From a virus: a stretch of DNA of 64,000 nt. Below, piece by piece: positions 8,057-16,524 of this stretch. The notes below the pieces were generated by a model. That model searched no databases and had not been told where the DNA came from. It was given only the letters and a program-made list of their open reading frames with translations. Made by a program: the position numbers and the translations under genes. The first letter of the stretch is position 1. Each line of letters starts with the position of its first letter. Location: positions 1 to 64,000 of the IMG/VR virus record IMGVR_UViG_3300042691_043547; one strand, 5' to 3'.

Positions 8057-8709
8057 CCAACAACATCATCATCTGTTTTGATTTTGAGACCGGCGGTTTG
8101 GACATCAAAACCACCGAGCCGATTGAGATTGCTGCGGTCGCCATCAACCCCAGGACGCTGTCGGTGGTGCCGGATGGCACCTTCTACAGCCTGTGCAAGC
8201 CGACCGATTTCTCTCTGCTGCAAGACCAGGCGTTGGCCGTCAACGGCAAAACGCGTGATCAGTTGAAGGCGGCTCCCGAACAGGAAGCGGTCTGGCGTTC
8301 ATTCTGCTCGTTCATCAAGCGTTTCAACCCGAAGGGAAACAGTTTCACGACGGCCCCCATAGCCGCCGGAAAGAATATCCGCGCCTTTGATTTGCCGATC
8401 TTCAGTCGCCTTTGCGCCAAGTACGGCTTTGCCGACAAGAACGGGGATCAAAACCTGTTCCATCGTCGGAAGGTCTATGACCTAGAGGATTTGCTTGAGT
8501 TCTGGTTTCACGACTCCGAGGAGTTGCCGGATCGCAAGATGGATACCTTGCGCAGGTATTTTGGATTGAGCCGGGACGGGGCGCACTCGGCCATGATTGA
8601 CACGAAACAGACAGCGGAGTTGATAGTGCGTTTCCTGAAGGTTCATCGCTATTACGCCGCCAAAATCCCGTTCCGCGGTGCGTGCGCCAAAAACTCGGTG
8701 ATCATCTGA
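8053..8709 (+). CDS. DnaQ-like 3'-5' exonuclease (DEDDh proofreading type)
   Basis: The 218-residue protein has all three exonuclease motifs: ExoI CFDFETGG (D10, E12), ExoII GKNIRAFDLPIF (about residue 110) and ExoIII GAHSAMIDT with histidine and aspartate (about residues 179-184). This is the DEDDh family of the PolIII epsilon subunit, which removes mispaired 3' ends. The gene is placed between the two halves of the alpha subunit gene and overlaps both neighbours by a few bases (ATGA at 8053, TGATG at 8707-8711). It is therefore very likely the proofreading partner of the phage polymerase. No clamp-binding motif was identified. Confidence 0.88.
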   Translation: MTNNIIICFDFETGGLDIKTTEPIEIAAVAINPRTLSVVPDGTFYSLCKPTDFSLLQDQALAVNGKTRDQLKAAPEQEAVWRSFCSFIKRFNPKGNSFTTAPIAAGKNIRAFDLPIFSRLCAKYGFADKNGDQNLFHRRKVYDLEDLLEFWFHDSEELPDRKMDTLRRYFGLSRDGAHSAMIDTKQTAELIVRFLKVHRYYAAKIPFRGACAKNSVII

Positions 8710-10340
8710 TGGCCGAGCATCACATGCCCTGCGGTTGTTCTTGGCCCGTTGTCGGCGATCCACCACGCCAGGGGGCATTGCCGCTTCTTGATGTCGATGT
8801 CGCCAGCCTGCCGGATTGTCATCTGGCCTGGGATATCATGTCGATCGGCAACACCAAGGGCGTGTTCCAACTGGAGAGCCGGTTGGGGGCGACTTGGTCG
8901 AAAAAACTGAAGCCCAGAAACGACGAGCACCTTTCAGCCTTGGGCGCCCTCTTGCGCCCCGGCTGTCTGGCCGCCAAGGACGAGAACGGCATCAGTCTGA
9001 CCGAACACTACTGCCGTCGCGTCAACAAGGAAGAGCCTGCTGACTCGTTCGACCCCGCCTTGGATGACATCCTCGGGCCTACCGAGCAGATTCTGGTTTA
9101 CCAAGAGCAGTCGATGCAGATCGGGGCCAAGCTGGCCGGCTTCGACCTCAAGCAGGTGGACCGTCTGCGCAAGGCAATCGGCAAGAAGGATCAGAAGGAG
9201 ATGGCCGAGGTCAAGCGGCTTTTTCTGGAGGGTGCTGAAAAAGTCAAGATTGTCTCCATGGATATAGCAGAAACTATCTGGAGTTGGATTGAGAAGAGCG
9301 GGCGCTATCAATTTAATAAATCTCATAGTATGAGTTACGGGTTGACCGGGTACGACACCGCCTACCTCAAATCCCATTTCCCGGTGCAGTTCTACACCTC
9401 GTGGTTGGCGTTTGCTGAGGACAAGGTTGATCCTGACCAGGAAGTCATGGAGTTGGTCGAGGATGCCCGCAGAGCGGGAATCACCGTGTTCCCTCCGGAT
9501 GTGCGTCACAAACAGATGATTTTCTGGACGGACGGAGTCGACATCTATTTTGGCTTGTCCAACATCAAGGGGCTGGGGCAGTCGAATCTGCACAAGTTGT
9601 TTGAGGTCATGGACAAGGCCGAGCAGTCTCTGGCCAAAAAAGCCACGGATTTTACCTGGATGGAATGGCTTGTGCATGTCGCCGCAGAAATCCCCTCCGT
9701 CAACCACAAGTTGATCATGGCCGGAGCCTTGGATTGGACCGGAAGAAAGCGTCAATTGATGCTGGCCGAGATTGATGTCGTGGCTTCGCTCACCAAGAAG
9801 GAGCAGGCCTGGATTCTCAAGAATTGCAATGGCGACGAGCCTTTTGTGGATGTCCTGCGTCGTCTGGCCAAACCCAAAAAGGAAGGGGGCGGCGTGGCCA
9901 ATATCAAGCGTGGTTCGCTGGTGAACGGCCAGGCCACCCTGCTGGAGCATCCGCCGACCCCGTTGAGCGACCATCCGGCGTGGATGGCGTGGGCCGAGGA
10001 GCAGGTCTTCGGATTCGCTCTGACCTGTTCTCGTGTCGACGGCTGTGATTTGGGTGATGCGAACACGACCTGCGGAGAATTCCTGGCGGGCAAGACCGGG
10101 TTCCTGCTGCTGGGCGTTGAGGTGCGCGGCGTCAGGTCGTTCAAGACAAAGAAGGGAACCATGATGGCGTTCCTTTCTCTATCGGATTCGTCCGGGATGC
10201 TGGACGATGTGGTGTGTTTCTCTGAGCCTTGGGAGGAGTACAAACACCTCCTGACTGAGGGGAACACGGTTTTGGTGCAGGGCGAACGAGACCCCAAGAA
10301 AGGTTCGTTGGTCGTGCGCAAGGTTTTTCAGATGTCATGA
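8709..10340 (+). CDS. dnaE: DNA polymerase III alpha subunit, C-terminal part (fingers to OB fold)
   Basis: These 543 residues continue PolIII alpha where the gene at 5848-7773 stops. Fingers begin with TKGVFQLES (about residue 49), followed by LGALLRPG, a VYQEQSMQI segment, VDRLRKAIGKK and NKSHSMSYGLTGYDTAYL, all standard alpha-subunit landmarks. A helix-hairpin-helix-like FGLSNIKGLGQ follows. The last 90 residues form an OB-fold-like domain (GVEVRGVRSFKTKKGTMMAF ...). There is no second PHP or palm and no intein splice junction at the start. ATG 8709 overlaps the exonuclease stop. Together the two pieces make a complete short DnaE-type enzyme of about 1180 residues. Confidence 0.93.
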   Translation: MAEHHMPCGCSWPVVGDPPRQGALPLLDVDVASLPDCHLAWDIMSIGNTKGVFQLESRLGATWSKKLKPRNDEHLSALGALLRPGCLAAKDENGISLTEHYCRRVNKEEPADSFDPALDDILGPTEQILVYQEQSMQIGAKLAGFDLKQVDRLRKAIGKKDQKEMAEVKRLFLEGAEKVKIVSMDIAETIWSWIEKSGRYQFNKSHSMSYGLTGYDTAYLKSHFPVQFYTSWLAFAEDKVDPDQEVMELVEDARRAGITVFPPDVRHKQMIFWTDGVDIYFGLSNIKGLGQSNLHKLFEVMDKAEQSLAKKATDFTWMEWLVHVAAEIPSVNHKLIMAGALDWTGRKRQLMLAEIDVVASLTKKEQAWILKNCNGDEPFVDVLRRLAKPKKEGGGVANIKRGSLVNGQATLLEHPPTPLSDHPAWMAWAEEQVFGFALTCSRVDGCDLGDANTTCGEFLAGKTGFLLLGVEVRGVRSFKTKKGTMMAFLSLSDSSGMLDDVVCFSEPWEEYKHLLTEGNTVLVQGERDPKKGSLVVRKVFQMS

Positions 10341-10349
10341 GGTGAATTC

Positions 10350-10772
10350 GTGAACAATTGCATTTTTATTGGGAACTTCGTCCGCGACCCCGAGCTTCAG
10401 AATGTCGGGGCCGAGCACCGCGTGGCAAAATTTGCCATCGCTGTCAACGGTGGCCGCAAGAACCGCAACGGTGAAGAAGAGGTTGCGTTCATTGAGTGCG
10501 AAGCCTGGGACAAGTCGGCTGACACCATCAGCAAGTATATGAAGAAGGGGTCTAAGATCGCCATCCAGGCGACCGCCCGCACCGACACCTGGACCGACAA
10601 GTCGAGCGGCACCAAGCGTTCGACCCTGAGGTTCCGGGTTAACAACTTCACCTTCCTGGGTGGCAAGGGCGCCGACACGAAAACGGGCAAGGCGGTGGCT
10701 GCCGGTGTCGGAGCCGAGGACGAGGGCGTCGGTTTTGCCAGCGGTGCTGACGGCGAAGAAATCCCCTTCTGA
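10350..10772 (+). CDS. ssb: Single-stranded DNA-binding protein
   Basis: The 140-residue protein has the bacterial SSB OB fold. It begins with NNCIFIGNFVRDPEL, continues through IAVNGGRKNRNGEEEVAFIE, and ends in an acidic tip EEIPF. In bacterial SSBs that tip recruits partners such as primase, exonucleases and polymerase accessory factors. It coats single-stranded DNA at the fork. The start is GTG 10350 with GAGGTGA at 10339-10345 upstream. It closes the replication block, and the sugar-related genes start nine bases later with no visible terminator between. Confidence 0.93.
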   Translation: MNNCIFIGNFVRDPELQNVGAEHRVAKFAIAVNGGRKNRNGEEEVAFIECEAWDKSADTISKYMKKGSKIAIQATARTDTWTDKSSGTKRSTLRFRVNNFTFLGGKGADTKTGKAVAAGVGAEDEGVGFASGADGEEIPF

Positions 10773-10780
10773 GAATAGCA

Positions 10781-12382
10781 ATGGCACGCATCCTTTTGGT
10801 TGGCGAGGCGACTTGGTTGCAGACTGGCTACGCCACTTATGCAAGCCAGATTGCGCACAAACTCCAAGCCGCCGGTCATGAGATCGGGGAGTTGGCTTGT
10901 TACGGTGTCCCGAGCGATCCGAGGCGGGCCTCAAGCCCGTGGCCGGCTTTTTTCGTGACCACGAACACGGACAACTACCCGCCTCTGGCCATCAACCAGT
11001 CCAATCCTGCGCTGGGGGCCACGATTTTTGAGGAAACGGTTCTGCGCTTCAAGCCGGATGTCGTGATCTCATTGCGTGACCCCTGGCAGGATGCGTTCAT
11101 TGCCTATTCCCCGTTGCGCCCCTACTACCGGTGGGTTTTCATGCATCCGGTGGATGGGGAACCGCAGGATGACGAGTGGGTTGCGATCCTCAACCAAACC
11201 GATGCCGTGCTCTGTTATTCGGACTACGGCTTGAATGTGCTGAAGCAGTACCCCGGCCTCAATCTGGCCGGGGTCGCTTCCCCGGGCGCTGAACCGGATG
11301 TCTTCTTCCCGCACAGCCAGAAGGAATCTCGGGAAGCCCTGAACATCCCCCAGGACGCCTTGCTTGTCGGCACGGTGATGCGCAACCAGGCGCGCAAGTT
11401 GTACCCGGATCTTTTTGAAAGTTTCAAGAAGCTGCTGGATACTGCGCCGCCCCACATAGCTGACCGGCTTTATCTGTATTGCCACACGGCCTGGCCCGAT
11501 GTCGGCTGGGACATGCCCAAATATCTGTTGCGTCACAATGTCGCTCACAGAACCCTCTTCACATTCGCTTGCAAGAAGTGCGACCGGGCCTCTGCCCTGC
11601 TGTGGCAGCTGCCATCCGGGTACTGTCCGTACTGTGCTAGTGGCGAATTGACCACCCCCGGCGTGGCCTCTGGCCTTCCCCGGTCGTTCATGCGGCCGGT
11701 GTATTCATCCATGGACATATTCGTGCAATACTCGGTGTGCGAGGGATTCGGAATGCCACAGGTTGAAGCAGCCTGTTGTGGTGTCCCGGTGATCTCAGTT
11801 GACTTCACCGCCATGTCTTCTGTGGCCTCGGCTATCGGGGCTGAAACCATCCCAGTCCAACGCGCTTTCCCCGAACTGGAAACCGGGCGCATGATGGCGT
11901 TGCCAGACAACCATGCCCTGGTATCCACCTTGACCAACTTCTTTTCGTCGCCGCCCGCATTGCGTCGGGCGATCGGCCAAAAACATAGAGATATGGCTAG
12001 TGCTAAATTTAGCTATAGTAATGCTGCTTATGTATGGTTAAATGCAATAAATAAATTGCAACAACCAACAAAAAGCTATCAAGATACTAAAACAATATTG
12101 CCTAACTTATCTAGACCAGAAGACTATCTATCAAACAAAGAATGGGTTGACCAAGCTTTTGCGTCGGCTCTCGGTATCTCTTCTGCGCAAGCTGGATATT
12201 TGGCGCAAAGGATGTTGCGTGATCTTTCTCGTGGTTATTGCGACACGACTTTTGTGCCTTCTCAGTACACAAGCTTTGGCCCCGGCGGCAAGCTAGGAGC
12301 TTTCAACCGGGATCATGCCTGGGATCAACTGTGTGCTGAGCGGCGCAGGATTGAGTTCTGGGAGGAGATGCGGACATCATGA
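10781..12382 (+). CDS. GT-B glycosyltransferase (GT4-like) with inserted zinc ribbon
   Basis: The 533-residue protein has a two-Rossmann GT-B form. The N-terminal domain starts ARILLVGEATWLQTGYATYA. The C-terminal domain contains SVCEGFGMPQVEAACCGVPV (about residue 325), the E-x7-E donor-binding pattern of GT4-type enzymes that transfer sugar from a nucleotide-sugar. An unusual insertion at about residues 264-288 has CKKC ... CPYC, a probable zinc ribbon. The last 150 residues are a helical extension. Bases about 11985-12160 inside the gene are strikingly AT-rich while the frame stays open. It overlaps the next glycosyltransferase by four bases. The acceptor is unknown. Confidence 0.82.
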   Translation: MARILLVGEATWLQTGYATYASQIAHKLQAAGHEIGELACYGVPSDPRRASSPWPAFFVTTNTDNYPPLAINQSNPALGATIFEETVLRFKPDVVISLRDPWQDAFIAYSPLRPYYRWVFMHPVDGEPQDDEWVAILNQTDAVLCYSDYGLNVLKQYPGLNLAGVASPGAEPDVFFPHSQKESREALNIPQDALLVGTVMRNQARKLYPDLFESFKKLLDTAPPHIADRLYLYCHTAWPDVGWDMPKYLLRHNVAHRTLFTFACKKCDRASALLWQLPSGYCPYCASGELTTPGVASGLPRSFMRPVYSSMDIFVQYSVCEGFGMPQVEAACCGVPVISVDFTAMSSVASAIGAETIPVQRAFPELETGRMMALPDNHALVSTLTNFFSSPPALRRAIGQKHRDMASAKFSYSNAAYVWLNAINKLQQPTKSYQDTKTILPNLSRPEDYLSNKEWVDQAFASALGISSAQAGYLAQRMLRDLSRGYCDTTFVPSQYTSFGPGGKLGAFNRDHAWDQLCAERRRIEFWEEMRTS

Positions 12383-13509
12383 ACGATATCCTCTACATCG
12401 GCAATTTTCATGACGGCACCGGCTACGCCAGAGCCTGCTGTGAGACGGCTGTTGCGCTGGAAGAAGCAGGGGCGAGGGTGGTTTGCCGGCCGATCACCTT
12501 CAACGGCGGCGCCCAGCCCTGCCACGACAAGATCTACGAGCTGGAAGAGCGCAGCATGCCCGCCAGGTTCGACGCGGTCATCCAGCACACCCTGCCTCCC
12601 GTCATGAAGTTTGACCGCAGGCTCGGTTTGAATGTCGCGAATTTTTACTACGAGGCGAGCAGGTTCACTAGCGCCGGCTGGGATCTGCGCCTGAACATGA
12701 TGGATGTCGTCGTCACCACGCCGGGAATCTCCACGGCGGCCTGCTCCAACAGCCGTGTCAACAAGCCGACCATCAGCCTGCCCCTCCCCAGCGATGCCCA
12801 TCGCTATCTGAAAAAGTACCCGGTGCCAGAGTTCATCCGGCAATACGTCGACGAGAAGAAGTTTGTCTTCTACACGATCGGCGAGAATGTCCGCCGCAAG
12901 AATCTTGGCGGTCTGATCAAGGCCTACTACAGCGAGTTCTTGCCAACTGAAGATGTCGTGCTGGTCATCAAGACAAACGGTGACCCGCGCCATGTCCAGT
13001 CGATGATGCGTGAGATCGGGCAGGGAATGAAGCTGCCTTATCTGCCGGAGATAGTCGTGATCACGGAACGATTGGGAGAAGACCAGTTGATGGGTCTTCA
13101 CGCCCATGGAACATGTTTTGTCCAGGCCTCTTGCGGTGAAGCCTGGTCTTATCCGGCCTTTGACGCAATGGCGATGGGCAGGACTCCGGTGGTCCCAGAC
13201 ACCGGAACCTATCGCTCTTATATCTCGGATGAGACTGGCTATCTTGTTCCTGTTTACGACGAGCCGTGCTCGGGCGGTCAGGACGAGTCGGCTGAGCTTT
13301 ACCGTGGAGACGAACAATGGGAGGTTCCTTTTACCAAGGATCTGTCCCATGCGATGCGAAGGGCTTACAGGGAGGACGACCAGCGTCGAGCGAAAGCTTC
13401 GCTTGGTCTGGAAGTGGCGTACCAATTCATCCCCCTGAAGGTCGGTAAGACCTTCCTGGAGGCTCTTAGCCATGAGACGCAAAAACAAGTTGTGGACCGA
13501 TTTGCTTGA
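12379..13509 (+). CDS. GT-B glycosyltransferase
   Basis: The 376-residue protein opens with DILYIGNFHDGTGYARACCE, a glycine-rich first Rossmann unit like that of the preceding glycosyltransferase. It has a KTNGDPRH strand and a C-terminal donor-domain segment QASCGEAWSYPAFDAMAMGR (about residue 252). The acidic residues of the segment resemble but do not perfectly match the classic E-x7-E. It probably transfers a sugar from a nucleotide donor; the acceptor is unknown. Translation is coupled to the gene before (ATGA at 12379). The 3' end overlaps the PhoH gene by 38 bases. Confidence 0.75.
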   Translation: MNDILYIGNFHDGTGYARACCETAVALEEAGARVVCRPITFNGGAQPCHDKIYELEERSMPARFDAVIQHTLPPVMKFDRRLGLNVANFYYEASRFTSAGWDLRLNMMDVVVTTPGISTAACSNSRVNKPTISLPLPSDAHRYLKKYPVPEFIRQYVDEKKFVFYTIGENVRRKNLGGLIKAYYSEFLPTEDVVLVIKTNGDPRHVQSMMREIGQGMKLPYLPEIVVITERLGEDQLMGLHAHGTCFVQASCGEAWSYPAFDAMAMGRTPVVPDTGTYRSYISDETGYLVPVYDEPCSGGQDESAELYRGDEQWEVPFTKDLSHAMRRAYREDDQRRAKASLGLEVAYQFIPLKVGKTFLEALSHETQKQVVDRFA

Positions 13510-14215
13510 AGATGATAATGATCCAGAACTCATTCCGTGGCAACAAGTTAGGGACGCCGATGTCGAAAAAAGGATAGATGCTAAGAAGGCTGTTAAGAAG
13601 ATCAAAGCAAGGACGCCGAACCAACAGAATTACATCAACAACATCGAGGCCTGCACGCTGACGATCTGCACCGGCCCGGCTGGGTGCGGAAAAACCTACA
13701 TCCCTTGCGGGCTGGCAGCCAATTGGTTGAGCGAGAACAAGATCGAGAAAGTCATCCTGACCAGACCGATCGTGGAATGCGGCCAAAGGCTGGGCGCCCT
13801 GCCCGGCACGCTCGGGGAAAAGACCGACCCCTACATGGCTCCGATGTTCGATGCCTTTGGCGACTTCCTCGACCCGGGCTTCCTCAAGCATTGTCGGAAC
13901 AAGGAGACCATCGAGGTGGTCCCGCTGGAGACCATGCGTGGCCGGACCTTCCACAATTCGGTGATTATCCTGGACGAGGCCCAGAATGTGACCCGTCGAC
14001 AGATGAAGATGTTTCTCACTCGTTTCGGCGAGAACTCCAAAGTGATCGTCTGCGGTGATGTGACCCAGACCGACCTGCCCCATTCCGAGGGTAATCCGCT
14101 CATCTGGGTGTGGGACAGGCTGGGCCATTCTGATATCGCCAAGGTCACTCTGGGGCCGGAGGACGTGCAGCGTCACGGGCTGATCCGGCATATTCTTGAG
14201 CGTTTGGGTGACTGA
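13472..14215 (+). CDS. phoH: PhoH-like ATPase
   Basis: The 247-residue protein shows the PhoH family core: QQNYINNI, Walker A TGPAGCGKT (about residues 66-74), VILTRPIVECGQRLGALPG, the ETMRGRTF motif, Walker B VIILDEAQNVT (about 164-174) and a GDVTQTDLP sensor motif. PhoH proteins are RecA/helicase-like ATPases, widespread in phages and of debated role (RNA or DNA metabolism, phosphate stress). An N-terminal extension of about 45 charged residues precedes the core. A GGAGG 12 bases before ATG 13472 supports the start. It sits oddly inside the glycosyltransferase run and overlaps the gene before it. Confidence 0.92.
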   Translation: MRRKNKLWTDLLEDDNDPELIPWQQVRDADVEKRIDAKKAVKKIKARTPNQQNYINNIEACTLTICTGPAGCGKTYIPCGLAANWLSENKIEKVILTRPIVECGQRLGALPGTLGEKTDPYMAPMFDAFGDFLDPGFLKHCRNKETIEVVPLETMRGRTFHNSVIILDEAQNVTRRQMKMFLTRFGENSKVIVCGDVTQTDLPHSEGNPLIWVWDRLGHSDIAKVTLGPEDVQRHGLIRHILERLGD

Positions 14216-14280
14216 TCCCTGTCCGGCATGGGTAAGATCGTTAGCGATGACCATCCGGGTCGTCTCAGCGGATCTTATCC

Positions 14281-15303
14281 ATGCCAGATATTGCCAGCAT
14301 TCTCAAATCTGCCGTTCGCAAGCCTGACAGGATTAATGTCCTCACCTTCGTCACGCACGAACGGTACCAGAGCGCCTGGGGCGGGGTGGACGCCAACTTC
14401 TTTCTGTGGAATGACGAGAAGGCCAAGCCGTGGATGCACCAGTATGCGCCCATGCCAGCCAATCACATCCTGCTGCCCTTCCATCCGTCGACGCCCGATG
14501 TCCCCGTTGGCATAGATATCGATCTGGTGATCACGCACCATCTTAGCCAGTACGACCGGGCTTTACAGGCTGCGACGCATCTGGGTGTTCCGCTGCTGCG
14601 CCTAGAACATTGCCTGCCCGACGAAACTTGGTCGGAGAGAGACCGCAAGTTCGCCGCCTCCAAGTGCGGAGACTTCAATGTTTTCATAACCAATCACCAG
14701 ATGCGGGAATGGGGTGGCCGGGACGGCGATCTGGTTATTTACAACGCCATAGACACGGAGTTGTTCAAGCCCACAGAGGGAGTGCGGCGCGAGCCGGTCT
14801 GCCTGAGCGTGGTCAACGACTGGATCAAGCGCGATTATGTCTGCGGGTTCAGTTTCTGGAAGCTGGCCACGAAGGATCTTCCTGTCCGCGTGCTGGGCGA
14901 CACTCCGGGGCTTTCCAGGGCAGCCGCCAACGTGGAAGAGCTGGCTGGCGCCTATCGCAGTTCGCTGCTGTTCCTCTGCACGGCCACCAACAGTTCCCTG
15001 CCGACAACCGTCCTGGAAGCCATGGCGTCCGGATGTTGCGTCGTTGCTTACAGGGCCACGGCCATCGAGGAAGCCATCGAGCATGGAGCAAACGGTTTTC
15101 TGGTGGACAGCCCCGAAGAGATGAACGCCACCGTCAAGAGACTGATGGCCAACCCGTCGTACTGCGAGATGATCGGCGCAGCAGCCAGACAAAAGGCTGT
15201 CGGTCGCCACAACCTGAGTGTTTTTGTGGAGAAATGGAACCAGGCCCTGCGTCTGGCCGTAGACGCCCCGTGGTGGAGGAAACAATGGTCAAGTTGCGCT
15301 TGA
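14281..15303 (+). CDS. GT4-like glycosyltransferase
   Basis: The 340-residue protein is a compact GT-B enzyme. Its C-terminal half contains SSLPTTVLEAMASGCCVVAY and AIEEAIEHGANGFLVD (about residues 238-280), the hallmark of GT4 donor binding, and a VVNDWIKRDY hinge region precedes it. Members use nucleotide-activated sugars to build glycans. ATG 14281 is taken because the coding pattern begins there. The 65 bases upstream (14216-14280) hold nothing recognisable. The end overlaps the methyltransferase-like gene by 19 bases. Confidence 0.82.
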   Translation: MPDIASILKSAVRKPDRINVLTFVTHERYQSAWGGVDANFFLWNDEKAKPWMHQYAPMPANHILLPFHPSTPDVPVGIDIDLVITHHLSQYDRALQAATHLGVPLLRLEHCLPDETWSERDRKFAASKCGDFNVFITNHQMREWGGRDGDLVIYNAIDTELFKPTEGVRREPVCLSVVNDWIKRDYVCGFSFWKLATKDLPVRVLGDTPGLSRAAANVEELAGAYRSSLLFLCTATNSSLPTTVLEAMASGCCVVAYRATAIEEAIEHGANGFLVDSPEEMNATVKRLMANPSYCEMIGAAARQKAVGRHNLSVFVEKWNQALRLAVDAPWWRKQWSSCA

Positions 15304-15734
15304 GTGTGGGCGACTCAAAGATGAGCCTGCCCGGGTTTGTCCAGATTGATCCGCTGAGCCAGGAGAATCCCGGTAATCCTGCCGATCTGTCGAGACATGC
15401 CGAGGAAGGTGAGGCCCTTGAGATCGTAGCCGCCGATGTCTTGGATTTTTATCCAGGAGAGTTTCGTCACCGCCTGCTGGGCCATTGGGTCTCCAGGCTG
15501 AGTCGCGGCGGCGTGATTTTGGTCGGCACCCGTGAAATCGTCGAAGTTTGTCGCCATGTCATGCTTGGGGAAGCGAACAGCTTCGGCCAGCTGGTCTTCG
15601 GTTCCGGTGGTCAGCGACGCCAGAGCGCGGGAACACTTCCCGAGTTGAAATCCATGCTCTCGCTGATGGGCACGACCCTTGTTCGTTCCTATGTCAAAGA
15701 CTTCATGAGTTATGTGGAGGCCGTCCGTGATTAG
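15285..15734 (+). CDS. Methyltransferase-like protein (short class I type)
   Basis: The ATG at 15285 with GGAGGA just before gives a 149-residue protein. It begins KLRLSVGDSKMSLPGFVQID, reminiscent of the SAM-binding loop and second strand of small sugar-island methyltransferases (normally LNLGCG...PGWVNVD). A central AADVLDF ... LLGHWVSRLSRGGVILVG region matches the later strands. The usual GxGxG loop is weak (SVGDSK), so catalytic activity is uncertain. A longer open frame runs upstream to 14610, but it lies inside the glycosyltransferase gene and is a shadow. It may methylate a glycan or be a structural relic. Confidence 0.6.
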   Translation: MVKLRLSVGDSKMSLPGFVQIDPLSQENPGNPADLSRHAEEGEALEIVAADVLDFYPGEFRHRLLGHWVSRLSRGGVILVGTREIVEVCRHVMLGEANSFGQLVFGSGGQRRQSAGTLPELKSMLSLMGTTLVRSYVKDFMSYVEAVRD

Positions 15735-16524
15735 TACATCGTGTCACAATTGTCGTTTCATCATCAAGGACGATAAGGGCGACCAGACCGGCTGCCAGGC
15801 AGACATACTCAAGCGTTTTCTGGACGAAGGCAAAGCCGAACTGGAAACGATTGAAGACACCAAGTCCTACAAAACGACCAATTGTTTTTGTCCGATGTTC
15901 CGTCCCGCCGACTGGATGGCGGACCTCGACCACCAACAGGCGGTTGCGGAGGCCCGTCGTGAGCGGACGCTGGCGGTGGCCTCTCTGGTCTCCTGTGAGA
16001 AAGGCGAGTTGTCGGATGTGGCCCGGACAGCCGAGATGCTGGAGCAACAGAAGCTCAAGCCGACCGAGGTTGTTTTCGTGATCACCGCCCGATCCAAGGT
16101 CAAGCCGAAAGATGTCCTCGCAACCCTGCGCGACCTTGATCTTTCCTACCAGTACTCGCTGCGTTTCGTCATGGATTCGTCCTACACCGAGCTGGACGCC
16201 CTCCAGGAAGGGGTCGGCAACAACCTGAAATCGGTTTTCATCCTCTTCGTCGAGGCTGGACAACCTCTGGAGAATTGCTACCTGGCCGATCTGGACTATC
16301 TGATCAATGATCAGAATCAACGGGTCGTATTGGTCGATCCCGGCAAAATCCACGGCATGCTTGTGCAGACCATGGCCTTCAACATGGTGGGCGGATTCCA
16401 TGAGGTGGTCTGGGAGGAAACCGAGGAAAAAATCGCCAGCGTCGCAGAAAAACTGAAACGCATCGCCAAAAGCCAGAATTCGCAGTACCTGATTCTAGAC
16501 GGGGAACTTCCCCATGTCGCTTGA
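15727..16524 (+). CDS. Cysteine-rich glycosyltransferase-like protein of unknown role
   Basis: A GTG at 15727 with GGAGG at 15716-15720 is preferred to the ATG at 15712. The 265-residue product starts with a cysteine cluster: SCHNC ... TGC ... CFC within the first 60 residues, probably zinc- or Fe-S-binding. The rest alternates strands and helices, with EVVFVITARSK, RFVMDSSYTELDALQEG and FILFVEAGQPL. That spacing recalls a degenerate GT-A fold, but no DXD motif is convincing. It overlaps the methyltransferase-like gene and the next GT2 gene, so it belongs to the sugar island operon. Function is not assigned. Confidence 0.65.
   Translation: MISTSCHNCRFIIKDDKGDQTGCQADILKRFLDEGKAELETIEDTKSYKTTNCFCPMFRPADWMADLDHQQAVAEARRERTLAVASLVSCEKGELSDVARTAEMLEQQKLKPTEVVFVITARSKVKPKDVLATLRDLDLSYQYSLRFVMDSSYTELDALQEGVGNNLKSVFILFVEAGQPLENCYLADLDYLINDQNQRVVLVDPGKIHGMLVQTMAFNMVGGFHEVVWEETEEKIASVAEKLKRIAKSQNSQYLILDGELPHVA

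Noticed and set aside
7700-8800. Split intein joining the two polymerase halves
   Set aside because: There is no cysteine or serine splice junction, no intein block motifs and no intein-size fragment at the end of the first half or the start of the second. The first chain ends almost at once after KFDILG and the second starts near the fingers.
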